This document shows positions 8,078-15,800 of a stretch of 41,078 nt of DNA, in pieces. Within the stretch, counting starts at the first letter, position 1; each line of letters starts with the position of its first letter. The DNA comes from a virus: the IMG/VR virus record IMGVR_UViG_3300047551_000963, positions 1-41,078 of that record; one strand, given 5' to 3'. Under the pieces are notes generated by a model. The model made no database searches, was not told where the DNA came from, and saw only the letters and a program-made list of their open reading frames with translations. The position numbers were made by a program, and so were the translations under genes.

Positions 8078-8295
8078 GTGCGCGTGACGACCTCGCCTTT
8101 TTGGCGCGGGTGGATGCCGCACTGCGGGCCGATGGCGTGACAATCGAGCAGAAGGCCCAGGACGTGATGGCCACTGTCCTGGCCCGGCTGCAGCAAGGAG
8201 GGTGGAATGGACTGGACGGAATACGCGGAATGGACGGCGACAACGGCGCTACAGAGCGCAGCCAATCCCGAGTATCTGAAGCTCGGGGCGATTGA
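8074..8295 (+). CDS. Small hypothetical protein overlapping the MazG-like gene
   Basis: The 73-residue frame starts at ATG 8074 overlapping the previous stop (ATGA). The first ~45 residues look like a real helical protein (DDLAFLARVDAALRADG, QKAQDVMATVLARLQQ). The last 30 residues are Gly/Asp/Ser-rich and overlap the next gene by 89 bases, so the C-terminus may be a read-through tail. Confidence 0.5.
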   Translation: MSARDDLAFLARVDAALRADGVTIEQKAQDVMATVLARLQQGGWNGLDGIRGMDGDNGATERSQSRVSEARGD

Positions 8296-8707
8296 GGAGG
8301 CGTTTGAGGCGCTAGAGGCCTACTGCGCCATGCAGGCGGCCAAGTACGGTAAGCAGAAGCGCATCCTCCGGGGAGATGGCCCCGAAGTGCTAGCGGCGAA
8401 GGATGCAGCCGTGGAGCGTGCGAAGCTGAAGCTCCGGGAGGAGGTTGGCGATCTGGCGTGGTACGTGGCACGCATCCTTGCGGGGACGCCGCAGGTCCCG
8501 GACTTCGACGGAGAATGGAAGCTGGAGTTTACGCTGAGCGCTGCGGAGGACGTGGGGACGATCACGACGCACGACACCGCCCAGCGCATTCTGGCGGAGC
8601 TTCTGGCGTTCACGGACGCCCCGCTCGAGGCGATTCTCGAGGGCAACAAGCTCAAGCTCGAAGCCCGCAAGGCGGCCTCCCTTCTTCGCGGGGAGGGTGA
8701 CAGGTAG
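8207..8707 (+). CDS. MazG-like nucleotide pyrophosphohydrolase-related protein
   Basis: The 166-residue product starts at ATG 8207 after AGGAGGG. A helical core contains AIEEAFEALEAY and KLREEVGDLAWYVARIL; the EEVGDLAWY stretch is the metal-binding ExxD signature of MazG-type all-alpha NTP pyrophosphatases. A later ILEGNKLKLEARK fits the C-terminal helix of the family. Phage MazG-like proteins are thought to hydrolyse nucleoside triphosphates or alarmone-related nucleotides. It ends at the inverted repeat preceding the portal promoter and closes the accessory block. Confidence 0.65.
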   Translation: MDWTEYAEWTATTALQSAANPEYLKLGAIEEAFEALEAYCAMQAAKYGKQKRILRGDGPEVLAAKDAAVERAKLKLREEVGDLAWYVARILAGTPQVPDFDGEWKLEFTLSAAEDVGTITTHDTAQRILAELLAFTDAPLEAILEGNKLKLEARKAASLLRGEGDR

Positions 8708-8727
8708 ACTTGCACGGACCTACCTGT
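8700..8727. promoter_or_regulatory. 8-bp inverted repeat upstream of the portal promoter
   Basis: ACAGGTAG (8700-8707) and CTACCTGT (8720-8727) are perfect inverted copies with a 12-base spacer. The left arm contains the stop codon of the MazG-like gene and the right arm touches the -35 box at 8727. It could be an operator, or an RNA hairpin ending the accessory transcript; no T-run follows, so a classic terminator is less likely. Confidence 0.5.
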
Positions 8728-8755
8728 TGACGCTTCGCGTGTGGTCGTGTAGGCT
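8727..8755 (+). promoter_or_regulatory. Candidate promoter for the portal/head operon
   Basis: TTGACG (8727-8732) and TAGGCT (8750-8755) are 17 bases apart in the short gap before the portal gene. The -35 is the same hexamer as at 4871 and 22839. The -10 matches the consensus weakly. Confidence 0.5.
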
Positions 8756-8774
8756 GAAGGCAAAGGAGAACGCC

Positions 8775-11700
8775 ATGCCCCTACGCGATCGTAAGCCATC
8801 AAGCCGCCCCACCACCGCCGAAACACTGGTCCAGCTCGAGCAGCAGGTGACAGCGCTGCGCGAGCAGGTCTTCGAGCGCTTTGAGCTGCTCCAAGTCCAG
8901 CCCGCAGCCCCCATTACCAGCCCGACGACATACGAGCGGGAATACGAGCTAATCACACTCCCCTTCCGTGGCTGGGACCCGGGGGCGATCCTGACCGCGA
9001 AGTCGCTGGCAGACGAGGGCGATCTCGAGAGGGCTGCTGATCTCTGGGAGTCGGCGCTTGCTGACGACCGGGTGGCGGCGGCGATGGAGCAGCGCTTGCA
9101 CGGGCTTCAAGGCTTGCCTGTCCGCTTCACTGGCGACGGGGAGGACGTGCTGACGGCGATCAGCACCGACTACTGGCAGATGATGGCACCCGGCGAGCGC
9201 ACGGCGATGCTGCGCTGGGGGCTGGGGCTTGGCGTCTGCCCCGTCTACGTTGAGGAGTACAGCGAGAACGCAGCCGGGCGGCTGGTGCCAGTTCTGAAGG
9301 CCTGGAACCCCCGCGCCCTCCGCTGGCGTCAGGGCGGCACGGTCGGGCAGTATGAGTGGTGGATCCAGACCGCTCGGGGGCAGGTCCGGCTATCCGACCA
9401 GCCCGGCAGGTGGTTCCTGTTCACCCCATTTTCGGGCGCGGGTCAGCGTCCCTGGGTGGACGGGATCTGGTACTCGACTGCCACGTGGTGGCTGGCCAAG
9501 TCCTTCGGGATCGCTGACCTCGCCAGCTTCAGCCAGTCGCACGCCACGCCCAAATGGTTCCTGATGCCGAAGGATGGGGCGCAGATCGACAAGGCAGACA
9601 AGCAGGAGGCGATCCGGCGCTTGGCAGCCCTTCCGCAGCGTTCGGGGATGTACATCCCTGCCGGGTTCCAGGTCGAGCAGCGGGAGGCGACCAGCACGGC
9701 TTGGAACGCAATCACAGCGCTCATCGATCTGGCCAACAAGGCGCTGACTGTGCGGATCCTCGGGACGGACTCAACGACGGACAAGGAGAGCTCCTATGCC
9801 TCGGCAGCGGGCGGCATGCAACTGCTCTACGCCAAATTCCGGACGGACGCCGACGCGCTGGCTGCGTTCTGGCACGATGGACCGCTCCAATACTGGTACT
9901 TGTTGAACTTCCGGGGCACCCGCAAGGCAAGCCGGAAGGTGCTGGACATGGCGATGGACGAAGCGGGCGTGTATCGCCTGCTGGAGGAGACCGAACGGCG
10001 GCACCAGGGCAGCTACGGCTACCTGCTGCGCCAGCTCAGCGAAGGCGTGCGGGGCGGGGACGAAGTGCCCTGGCCGACGAGCGACGCGACACCGCCCCAG
10101 GATATGGCAGCGGTAGCCGAGACGCAGGGAAAGGCAGCGGCGGCGCTGGTCCAGCTCACAGCGGCATCTGCCAACCCCGACTTTGCGGCAGCCATCGCTC
10201 AGATCGACCTGCCCCGGTATCTCGAGCGCTTCTTCCCAATGCGCGAGAAGGACGAAAGCGGGGTTCAACTCGAGATGGAGGACGGAACCATTATCGAGCT
10301 TGGCAAGGGCAAGACCGGCTCGGGGTGGATCACGGTCAACGGGGCGCACATCCACGCAGAGCCGGGCAAGGCTATCGACTTCGGAGCGCTCCGCGCCACG
10401 AAGGGCGGGGCGGTCAAGCAGACGAAAGAGTCCATTGCAGCAGCCAAGCAGAAGGCGGAGGAGGATTGGATCAAGGCGAATACAAAGCCAGCAGACCCAA
10501 GCGATCTTGAGGCATGGTCAAAGTTTGCGGCACGCCCGAACGCTACCTACGACGACAAGCGGGAAGCGCGAAACAACGTAGACAAGGCTGTGGAGCGGAT
10601 GAAAAAGGATCCGTCGATTAAACAGATTGACTACATTGCTCAGCATTCAGACGTGCCCCGAGAAAAGCTCGTCAAGAAGGTTATGGAGACAAAGCAGCAT
10701 ACTGTCCGATACAGGGCTGAGGCAGGCATGCGCGCGGTAGACAGTCTCGAGTCCGGTGGCGTTGACGGCATTCCTGCGGCTGAGCTGAAAAGTGGGCTGG
10801 ATGTCGCAAGAAACAAATTACTGACGGCGAAGAGCGATAGAGACTTTCCCGCTGCAGATGTTTACGACCGCCCTCTTATGTATGTGCACCAGCTAAATCC
10901 CAAGATCTTTGGATCCACGGAGGCGGTTCACGCGAGGGAATTGCGGGATATCCCGGACATCCCGAACGTAGCTGGTAAGAAAGGAACGGTCGTGATAGCC
11001 ACCAGGGATGGCGAAAAGGACGTGAGCGCAACGATCTATGACAGCAAGACCGCCGTGCACAAGGGTGAAAAAGCAGGCTGGACGATTACGCATGTCAACA
11101 CGGGAATGCAGATAGAGAGCGCAGGCACGAAGTCAGAAGCGGATGCAATCGCCAAGAGGCTGGCAAAAGAAATCGAGGAGCCTGCGTTCTGGTCGCTGAA
11201 AAGCGCATCGGACACGTTGCAGTACAGGGGTGACGCGGTAGACATAACGCGCAAAATCGCATCTCAAGAGAGGGTGCGTGCCGAGATAAGCGCGGAAGCG
11301 AAGAAGTTGGAAGATGTTGACGCCGCTGCCTCAGAATCAGACGGATACGGAGATGCCGCGCAGGAAATCCTGGAACTTGGGCAAGACCCCACCGACTTTC
11401 CACGCCAGGGCGACGACAAGCCCGTCTCGCTGGGAAGCTCTGGCTACGCCGTCTTCGATCCGGACTACGCCGAAGACATCCGGCAGAATTGGCCAGACAT
11501 CTGGAACGCTGGCGGCAACGACGTTGAGGGCACCGAGCATAGCGGCGATGACCAGTATCGGCGGCTGAAGCCTGTGGTCGCTCGAGGCGGGGATCCAGAG
11601 ACAGACACGGAGGAGGAAGCCATCCGACGCCGGGAGGCATGGGCGGCCCGGCACTTCAAGAACCACCGGCTTGCTGGCGTGGTGGCGCTCATGAAATGGT

Positions 11701-12056
11701 TCGTGGTCGGTGAGATCGGCGAATCGAAGATGAAGGCGGTGATGGACGCCGCTAAGGAGGCACAGATGAAGCTTCAGCAGCCCCGCAACGTGCGGGCGCC
11801 CCTTCACGAGGGGCTCGAGTTCGCGGACGAGACCGTGGGGGCGATGGCGGCGGCCAACCCGGTGGTGATGGATGACATCACGGGGCAGATCGTGCGGGTG
11901 CTGGCTGATTCGCGGGACTACCCGGACGCCCGCCAGCGGCTTGCGGCGGCGTTCCCCACCTTGGACAGAGAGGCGCTGCGGAACATGCTGACCGGCGGGT
12001 TGCTGATTGCCCAAGCGGCGGGGATGGAAGGCGTGCAGAGGGAGGGCAAGGCATGA
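8775..12056 (+). CDS. Mu gp29-like portal protein (DUF935) with ~500-residue insertion
   Basis: Residues ~50-480 match the Mu gp29 portal family: LPFRGWDPGAIL, WNPRALRW, the loading-region WWLAKSFGIADLASFSQSHATPKWF, and LTVRILGTDSTTDKESSYASAAGG. A family-like helical C-terminus (ADSRDYPDARQRLAAAFPTL, ALRNMLTGGLLIAQAAG) returns near residues ~1010-1093. Between them, residues ~495-1005 form a foreign-looking insertion beginning WITVNGAHIHAEPGKA, rich in Lys/Glu/Ser and visibly lower in GC. The family is usually about 500 residues, so this 1093-residue form is about twice as long. ATG 8775 follows AGGAG at 8764-8768; the frame is open from 8697 but that part overlaps promoter sequence. The portal is the dodecameric DNA gate at one head vertex. 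Confidence 0.88.
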   Translation: MPLRDRKPSSRPTTAETLVQLEQQVTALREQVFERFELLQVQPAAPITSPTTYEREYELITLPFRGWDPGAILTAKSLADEGDLERAADLWESALADDRVAAAMEQRLHGLQGLPVRFTGDGEDVLTAISTDYWQMMAPGERTAMLRWGLGLGVCPVYVEEYSENAAGRLVPVLKAWNPRALRWRQGGTVGQYEWWIQTARGQVRLSDQPGRWFLFTPFSGAGQRPWVDGIWYSTATWWLAKSFGIADLASFSQSHATPKWFLMPKDGAQIDKADKQEAIRRLAALPQRSGMYIPAGFQVEQREATSTAWNAITALIDLANKALTVRILGTDSTTDKESSYASAAGGMQLLYAKFRTDADALAAFWHDGPLQYWYLLNFRGTRKASRKVLDMAMDEAGVYRLLEETERRHQGSYGYLLRQLSEGVRGGDEVPWPTSDATPPQDMAAVAETQGKAAAALVQLTAASANPDFAAAIAQIDLPRYLERFFPMREKDESGVQLEMEDGTIIELGKGKTGSGWITVNGAHIHAEPGKAIDFGALRATKGGAVKQTKESIAAAKQKAEEDWIKANTKPADPSDLEAWSKFAARPNATYDDKREARNNVDKAVERMKKDPSIKQIDYIAQHSDVPREKLVKKVMETKQHTVRYRAEAGMRAVDSLESGGVDGIPAAELKSGLDVARNKLLTAKSDRDFPAADVYDRPLMYVHQLNPKIFGSTEAVHARELRDIPDIPNVAGKKGTVVIATRDGEKDVSATIYDSKTAVHKGEKAGWTITHVNTGMQIESAGTKSEADAIAKRLAKEIEEPAFWSLKSASDTLQYRGDAVDITRKIASQERVRAEISAEAKKLEDVDAAASESDGYGDAAQEILELGQDPTDFPRQGDDKPVSLGSSGYAVFDPDYAEDIRQNWPDIWNAGGNDVEGTEHSGDDQYRRLKPVVARGGDPETDTEEEAIRRREAWAARHFKNHRLAGVVALMKWFVVGEIGESKMKAVMDAAKEAQMKLQQPRNVRAPLHEGLEFADETVGAMAAANPVVMDDITGQIVRVLADSRDYPDARQRLAAAFPTLDREALRNMLTGGLLIAQAAGMEGVQREGKA

Positions 12057-12499
12057 TCACGACACCTGAGCTTGACCTGACCCCGGAGTCGGCTGGAAGC
12101 CTCGTGCGCTTCAGCCAGCTATTCCGTGGTGGGCGTTTCCTGGGGCTGGCACTGCTCGGCGGGCTGGGCACGACGGACGTGCAGACGCTCTACCGCGTGA
12201 TGGACCGGATCGTGAGCACGGCGGCGGGGCATGACCTCTGCACAGCCCCAGACCCGCTGACCCCGGCGGAAAGGCTTGCAGCGGCGCAGACAGCGCTGGG
12301 GCAGTTCGAGCAGGCGGCGGCGGACTGGTATGACGAGTTGACCCCAGAGCAGCAGCAGGCGGTGATCGACCTCCTGCGCTCGATTGTGGAGTGGCTGGGG
12401 GCAGCGCCAACCTTTTCGGCGGAAGCTCAGGCAATGGCGGCGGCGCTCAAGTCGCTGCTCGGGCTGCTGCTGATGGAAACGAAGGAGGAGAAGAGATGA
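12053..12499 (+). CDS. Hypothetical protein between portal and head morphogenesis genes
   Basis: The 148-residue product overlaps the portal stop as ATGA at 12053-12056. It is rich in Ala, Leu and Gln and looks all-helical (LTPAERLAAAQTALGQFEQ, LTPEQQQAVIDLLRSIVEWL). No family recognised. Position suggests a head-assembly or connector accessory. Confidence 0.65.
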   Translation: MITTPELDLTPESAGSLVRFSQLFRGGRFLGLALLGGLGTTDVQTLYRVMDRIVSTAAGHDLCTAPDPLTPAERLAAAQTALGQFEQAAADWYDELTPEQQQAVIDLLRSIVEWLGAAPTFSAEAQAMAAALKSLLGLLLMETKEEKR

Positions 12500-12840
12500 A
12501 CTTGTGGAGCAATACCGGTCCTTTTCAGCCGCTGACACGCCAGACGTTTGAGGAGGCGCGGAGGAAGTGGGCGGCGAAGCGGGAAGAGGAACGCAGAGCC
12601 GACGTGATCGCTCAGCAAGGCCAGCTGCAATCCGACGCGCTGGCGGAGCTTCGTGTGGTCTTCGGCAGCGACACAACCGACAGGCTTCTGGTTACGGCGG
12701 CGGATATCGCCAAGACCACAACGATGCCCTATCATGAGGCGTTCTGGGGCTCTATCATGCGCTCAAGCGGGTCTTGGCGCACCGGAATCAGCGTCATTGT
12801 GACGTGGCTCAAATACTGGCGGAAGCTGCGGAAATGCTGA
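12496..12840 (+). CDS. Small helical protein, unshifted reading (probably frameshifted near its 3' end)
   Basis: ATG 12496 overlaps the previous stop (ATGA). The first ~84 residues look coding, with a basic helix FEEARRKWAAKREEERRADVI-like region and TAADIAKTTTMPYHEAFWG. After TGG at 12745-12747 the direct frame turns into an Arg/Ser/Trp-rich stretch ending at 12840 that looks non-coding. The -1 frame instead continues naturally (see the feature at 12747-12884). Function unknown. Confidence 0.6.
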   Translation: MNLWSNTGPFQPLTRQTFEEARRKWAAKREEERRADVIAQQGQLQSDALAELRVVFGSDTTDRLLVTAADIAKTTTMPYHEAFWGSIMRSSGSWRTGISVIVTWLKYWRKLRKC

Positions 12841-12884
12841 AGGCCGCCAACGCAATCTCCGAACACATGAGGATGCGGCCCTGA
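12747..12884 (+). other. -1 frame continuation of the gene at 12496
   Basis: Re-reading one G of the GGGG run at 12746-12749 continues the protein as GLYHALKRVLAHR followed by VAQILAEAAEMLKAANAISE, a regular helical pattern. It ends in TGA at 12882-12884, exactly overlapping the next ATG as TGATG. The unshifted frame leaves a 43-base gap instead. The joined product would be about 129 residues. Either a base was lost from the G-run (mutation or sequencing error) or translation shifts here; no canonical slippery heptamer is visible. Confidence 0.6.
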
Positions 12885-15800
12885 TGGCGTTACCCCTCCC
12901 CATCCCCGAGTTCAAGCCAGCGGAGCCCGTGCCGTTTTACGAGGCGATCACGTGGTTCCGCCAGCAAGCCCCGTGGATCTCCGGCTCGAGCTGGAACACG
13001 ATGGCGAGCTTGGCAGCGCTCAAAGGCGACCAGATCAGCGGGACCGTCCTGCTGGCCGTGCTGGACGATGTCTGGGGCCAGATGGATCGGGCTGTGGCGG
13101 AGGGCAAGCCTTACGGGTCCTTCCTCCGGGACGTGGCCGAGCACCTGAATACGAAGTGGTATCAGGCGGACAGTGCCCGGCTAAAGTTAATCTACCACAA
13201 CAACGTGGGCGGGGCGCTGATGGCCGGGCGGGAGGCCCGGATGAGCGATCCGGACATCCGAGAGGCCCGGCCCTTCGTTCTCTTCGACGGCATCGGCGAC
13301 TGGCGGCAGACAATCGACATCTGCAAGCCTCGGGATGGGGTCATTCGTTCCATCGACGATGTGTGGTGGAAGGAGAACAGCCCGTTAATGCATCATGGGG
13401 CAGTTGAATCGAGTACACTGATTCAAACAGGCAGGGGAAGGATTCCCGCACGCGATGTAAGGTGCGGCGATAGTGTTTTAACGCACACAGGAGCATACCG
13501 GAAGGTCACAACAGCCGTTCATAAGTACGTGCGGCGTGCGAGGACCAGAATATTACACCTTGATTCCTGGAAGGTTATTCGCGTCACGGACGAGCACCCG
13601 ATACTCCGGGCCGGTACGGACGGGTTCATCTGGAAGCGGGCAGACAGTTTGAAGGTCGGGGATGTATTGCTTCAGAACCCGGATGAGCTTGGCCGGTCTT
13701 TGCGCTGCGGCGTTGTAGATTCTCAAGATTGTCCATCCCTGAGCGACGATCAGCGAATCACGTTTCAGATCCCTGGCCCGTGCTTTCCGCCCGGTATGGC
13801 CTTTCCCGTCCAGCTCGATGGCGACCTTGAATTTCTCAAAGGCAATATCGAGGTTGAACCGACCGATGGGGTGCTGCGCTGTCGCAATCTGCCCGAAGAT
13901 GCCGAGCAAGTAGTACTCCTGTGGGGTGAGTTTTTCCCTGAAAGTATCGGCAATGCTACGAGCGCGGTGCTCGGCAACGGGAATCGTGGCCATGGGGTTC
14001 TTGAGTTTCATCCTGCGGCTGCTGTTTGCGCAGATATCGGAGTCGGCAGATGTCTTGCCCCAGAGGTAATGATTGGCACCGCTGCGTTTGGCAACGGCCT
14101 CGGGCGTAAATCCGCTGATCTTAACCTGATCAATTCTGGATCTGACCGCAATGCCATGCTTTTTACACCAGAGCGAAAGTCGCCCGTTGGCCCAGCCGTA
14201 TTCCCTCTCAAGTTCTCTGATACTCCTGTGCTTACCGAAGTGCTCGGATTCAATAAGGTTAGCGCAAATACCCCTGTCCCTGATGTCTGGTCCAGCTACC
14301 AACATAGGCGAATTACCTCGATTTCTGTAGTGGTTGAAGATACGCAACTTAGCGATTTCACCGTAGAAGAAGATGAATCGTATGTTGCAGGAGACATTGT
14401 ATTACACAATTGCCGCTCAGGCAAGGTGACGCTCGACGAGGAGGATGCTGCGGAACTGGGCGGCGTGACCCCATCCGAGCGGCTGGTGGGGCTCAGGGCT
14501 GCGCAATGGGGTTGGGGCAAGCCTGCAAGCTGGACCGGCTGGCAGCCGGACCCGGCCAACTACCACGCCCCGCTGATGGAGGAGTATACCCAATGGGCGA
14601 ACGGGATGGACTACATCCACGAAAAGCGGGAGTGGGATGCCAAGTGGCAGCGCTACGCCGCCCAGCAGAAGTTTGCGGCGGACGCGGCGGCTGCTCGGGC
14701 AGCAGAGGTGATTCAGCTCAAGTCGGCAGAAGCTGAGCTCAACGACCCCACGAAGGCTGCTGTCTGGCAGAAGCAGCCCAAGTACGACGGGCTGAAGATG
14801 AACGGCATCCCGATTCAGCCAGCGCACAATGGCTACTGGTCGAGCGTCGCGGACGTGGCGACTGGCGAGCCCGCGCTACCGACCGGGCTGGGCAGTGTGT
14901 CAACCGGCATCCTCGTGATGGAGCCTGACGGGCGCATCTGGGTGGTCGAGCCGAAGGATCACTTCGGCGGTTATCAGCACACCTTCCCCAAGGGCAAGCT
15001 CGAGGCGGGATTAAGCGCCCAGCAGAACGCGCTGAAGGAGCTGTATGAGGAGGCGGGGCTAAGCGCCGAGATCACCGGCTACGTCGGCGACTTCAAGGGC
15101 TCGACGGGCGTCACCCGCTACTACCTCGCCAAGCGCACATGCGGGCAGCCTTGGACGGCACACTGGGAAAGCCAGGCGGTCAAGGCGATCCCTGTCGCTG
15201 ACGCCGAGCAGTACCTGAACACCGAGCGAGACCGGGAGGTGATAGCCGTGCTGATGGCGAAAAAGACCGGCTCGCCCCTGCCTCCGGGGCTCAAAACCTA
15301 TGTGACACCACCACCCGCTGTGCCAGCTGCCAGCCCCTACCCCTTCGGGCTGGACCCGGCGAAATACGTGTACTCCGCCCCAAACCACGTCGGCTCGACC
15401 CCGAAGATGGTCGTGGTGCACCCCGACGCCCCCGGAGACAAATTCCTGCTGAAACAGCTTACCGACGAGTTCAAGGCGCATGCCGAGGTGGCTGGCGGGA
15501 AGCTCTACGGGCTGGTCAATGACGATGTGGTCAACGTCGAGATGATGACGCCCTCGTCCCTCCCCGCTGCGGTGCGTGGCAGAAGCAAACTGGTCACACT
15601 CCAGAAGATGACGCCGAACGTGACCGGCTTGACGGACGTGATCGGCCACAAGAGCGCCCCCGACTTCACGAAGCTCACGCCAGACCAGCAGGCGGAGCTT
15701 ATCGCCCACGGCATCGCATCGTGGATGGCTGGCGAGCACGACGGACACGCCGAGCAGTACCTGATCTCGGGCGGAAAGCTGGTGCGGATTGATATGGGGC

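Noticed and set aside
8697-8774. Extended N-terminus of the portal protein
   Set aside because: The frame is open from 8697, but this stretch contains the promoter and inverted repeat; AGGAG precedes ATG 8775 at good spacing.
9554-10510. 318-codon plus-strand frame within the portal gene
   Set aside because: Overlaps the portal core in another frame; Gly/Arg/Ala-rich and without motifs.
13400-14410. Class 3 intein interpretation
   Set aside because: Class 3 inteins need a Cys in block F; here that region reads LSDFTVEED without Cys, so an Ala1 class 2-like mechanism is favoured.
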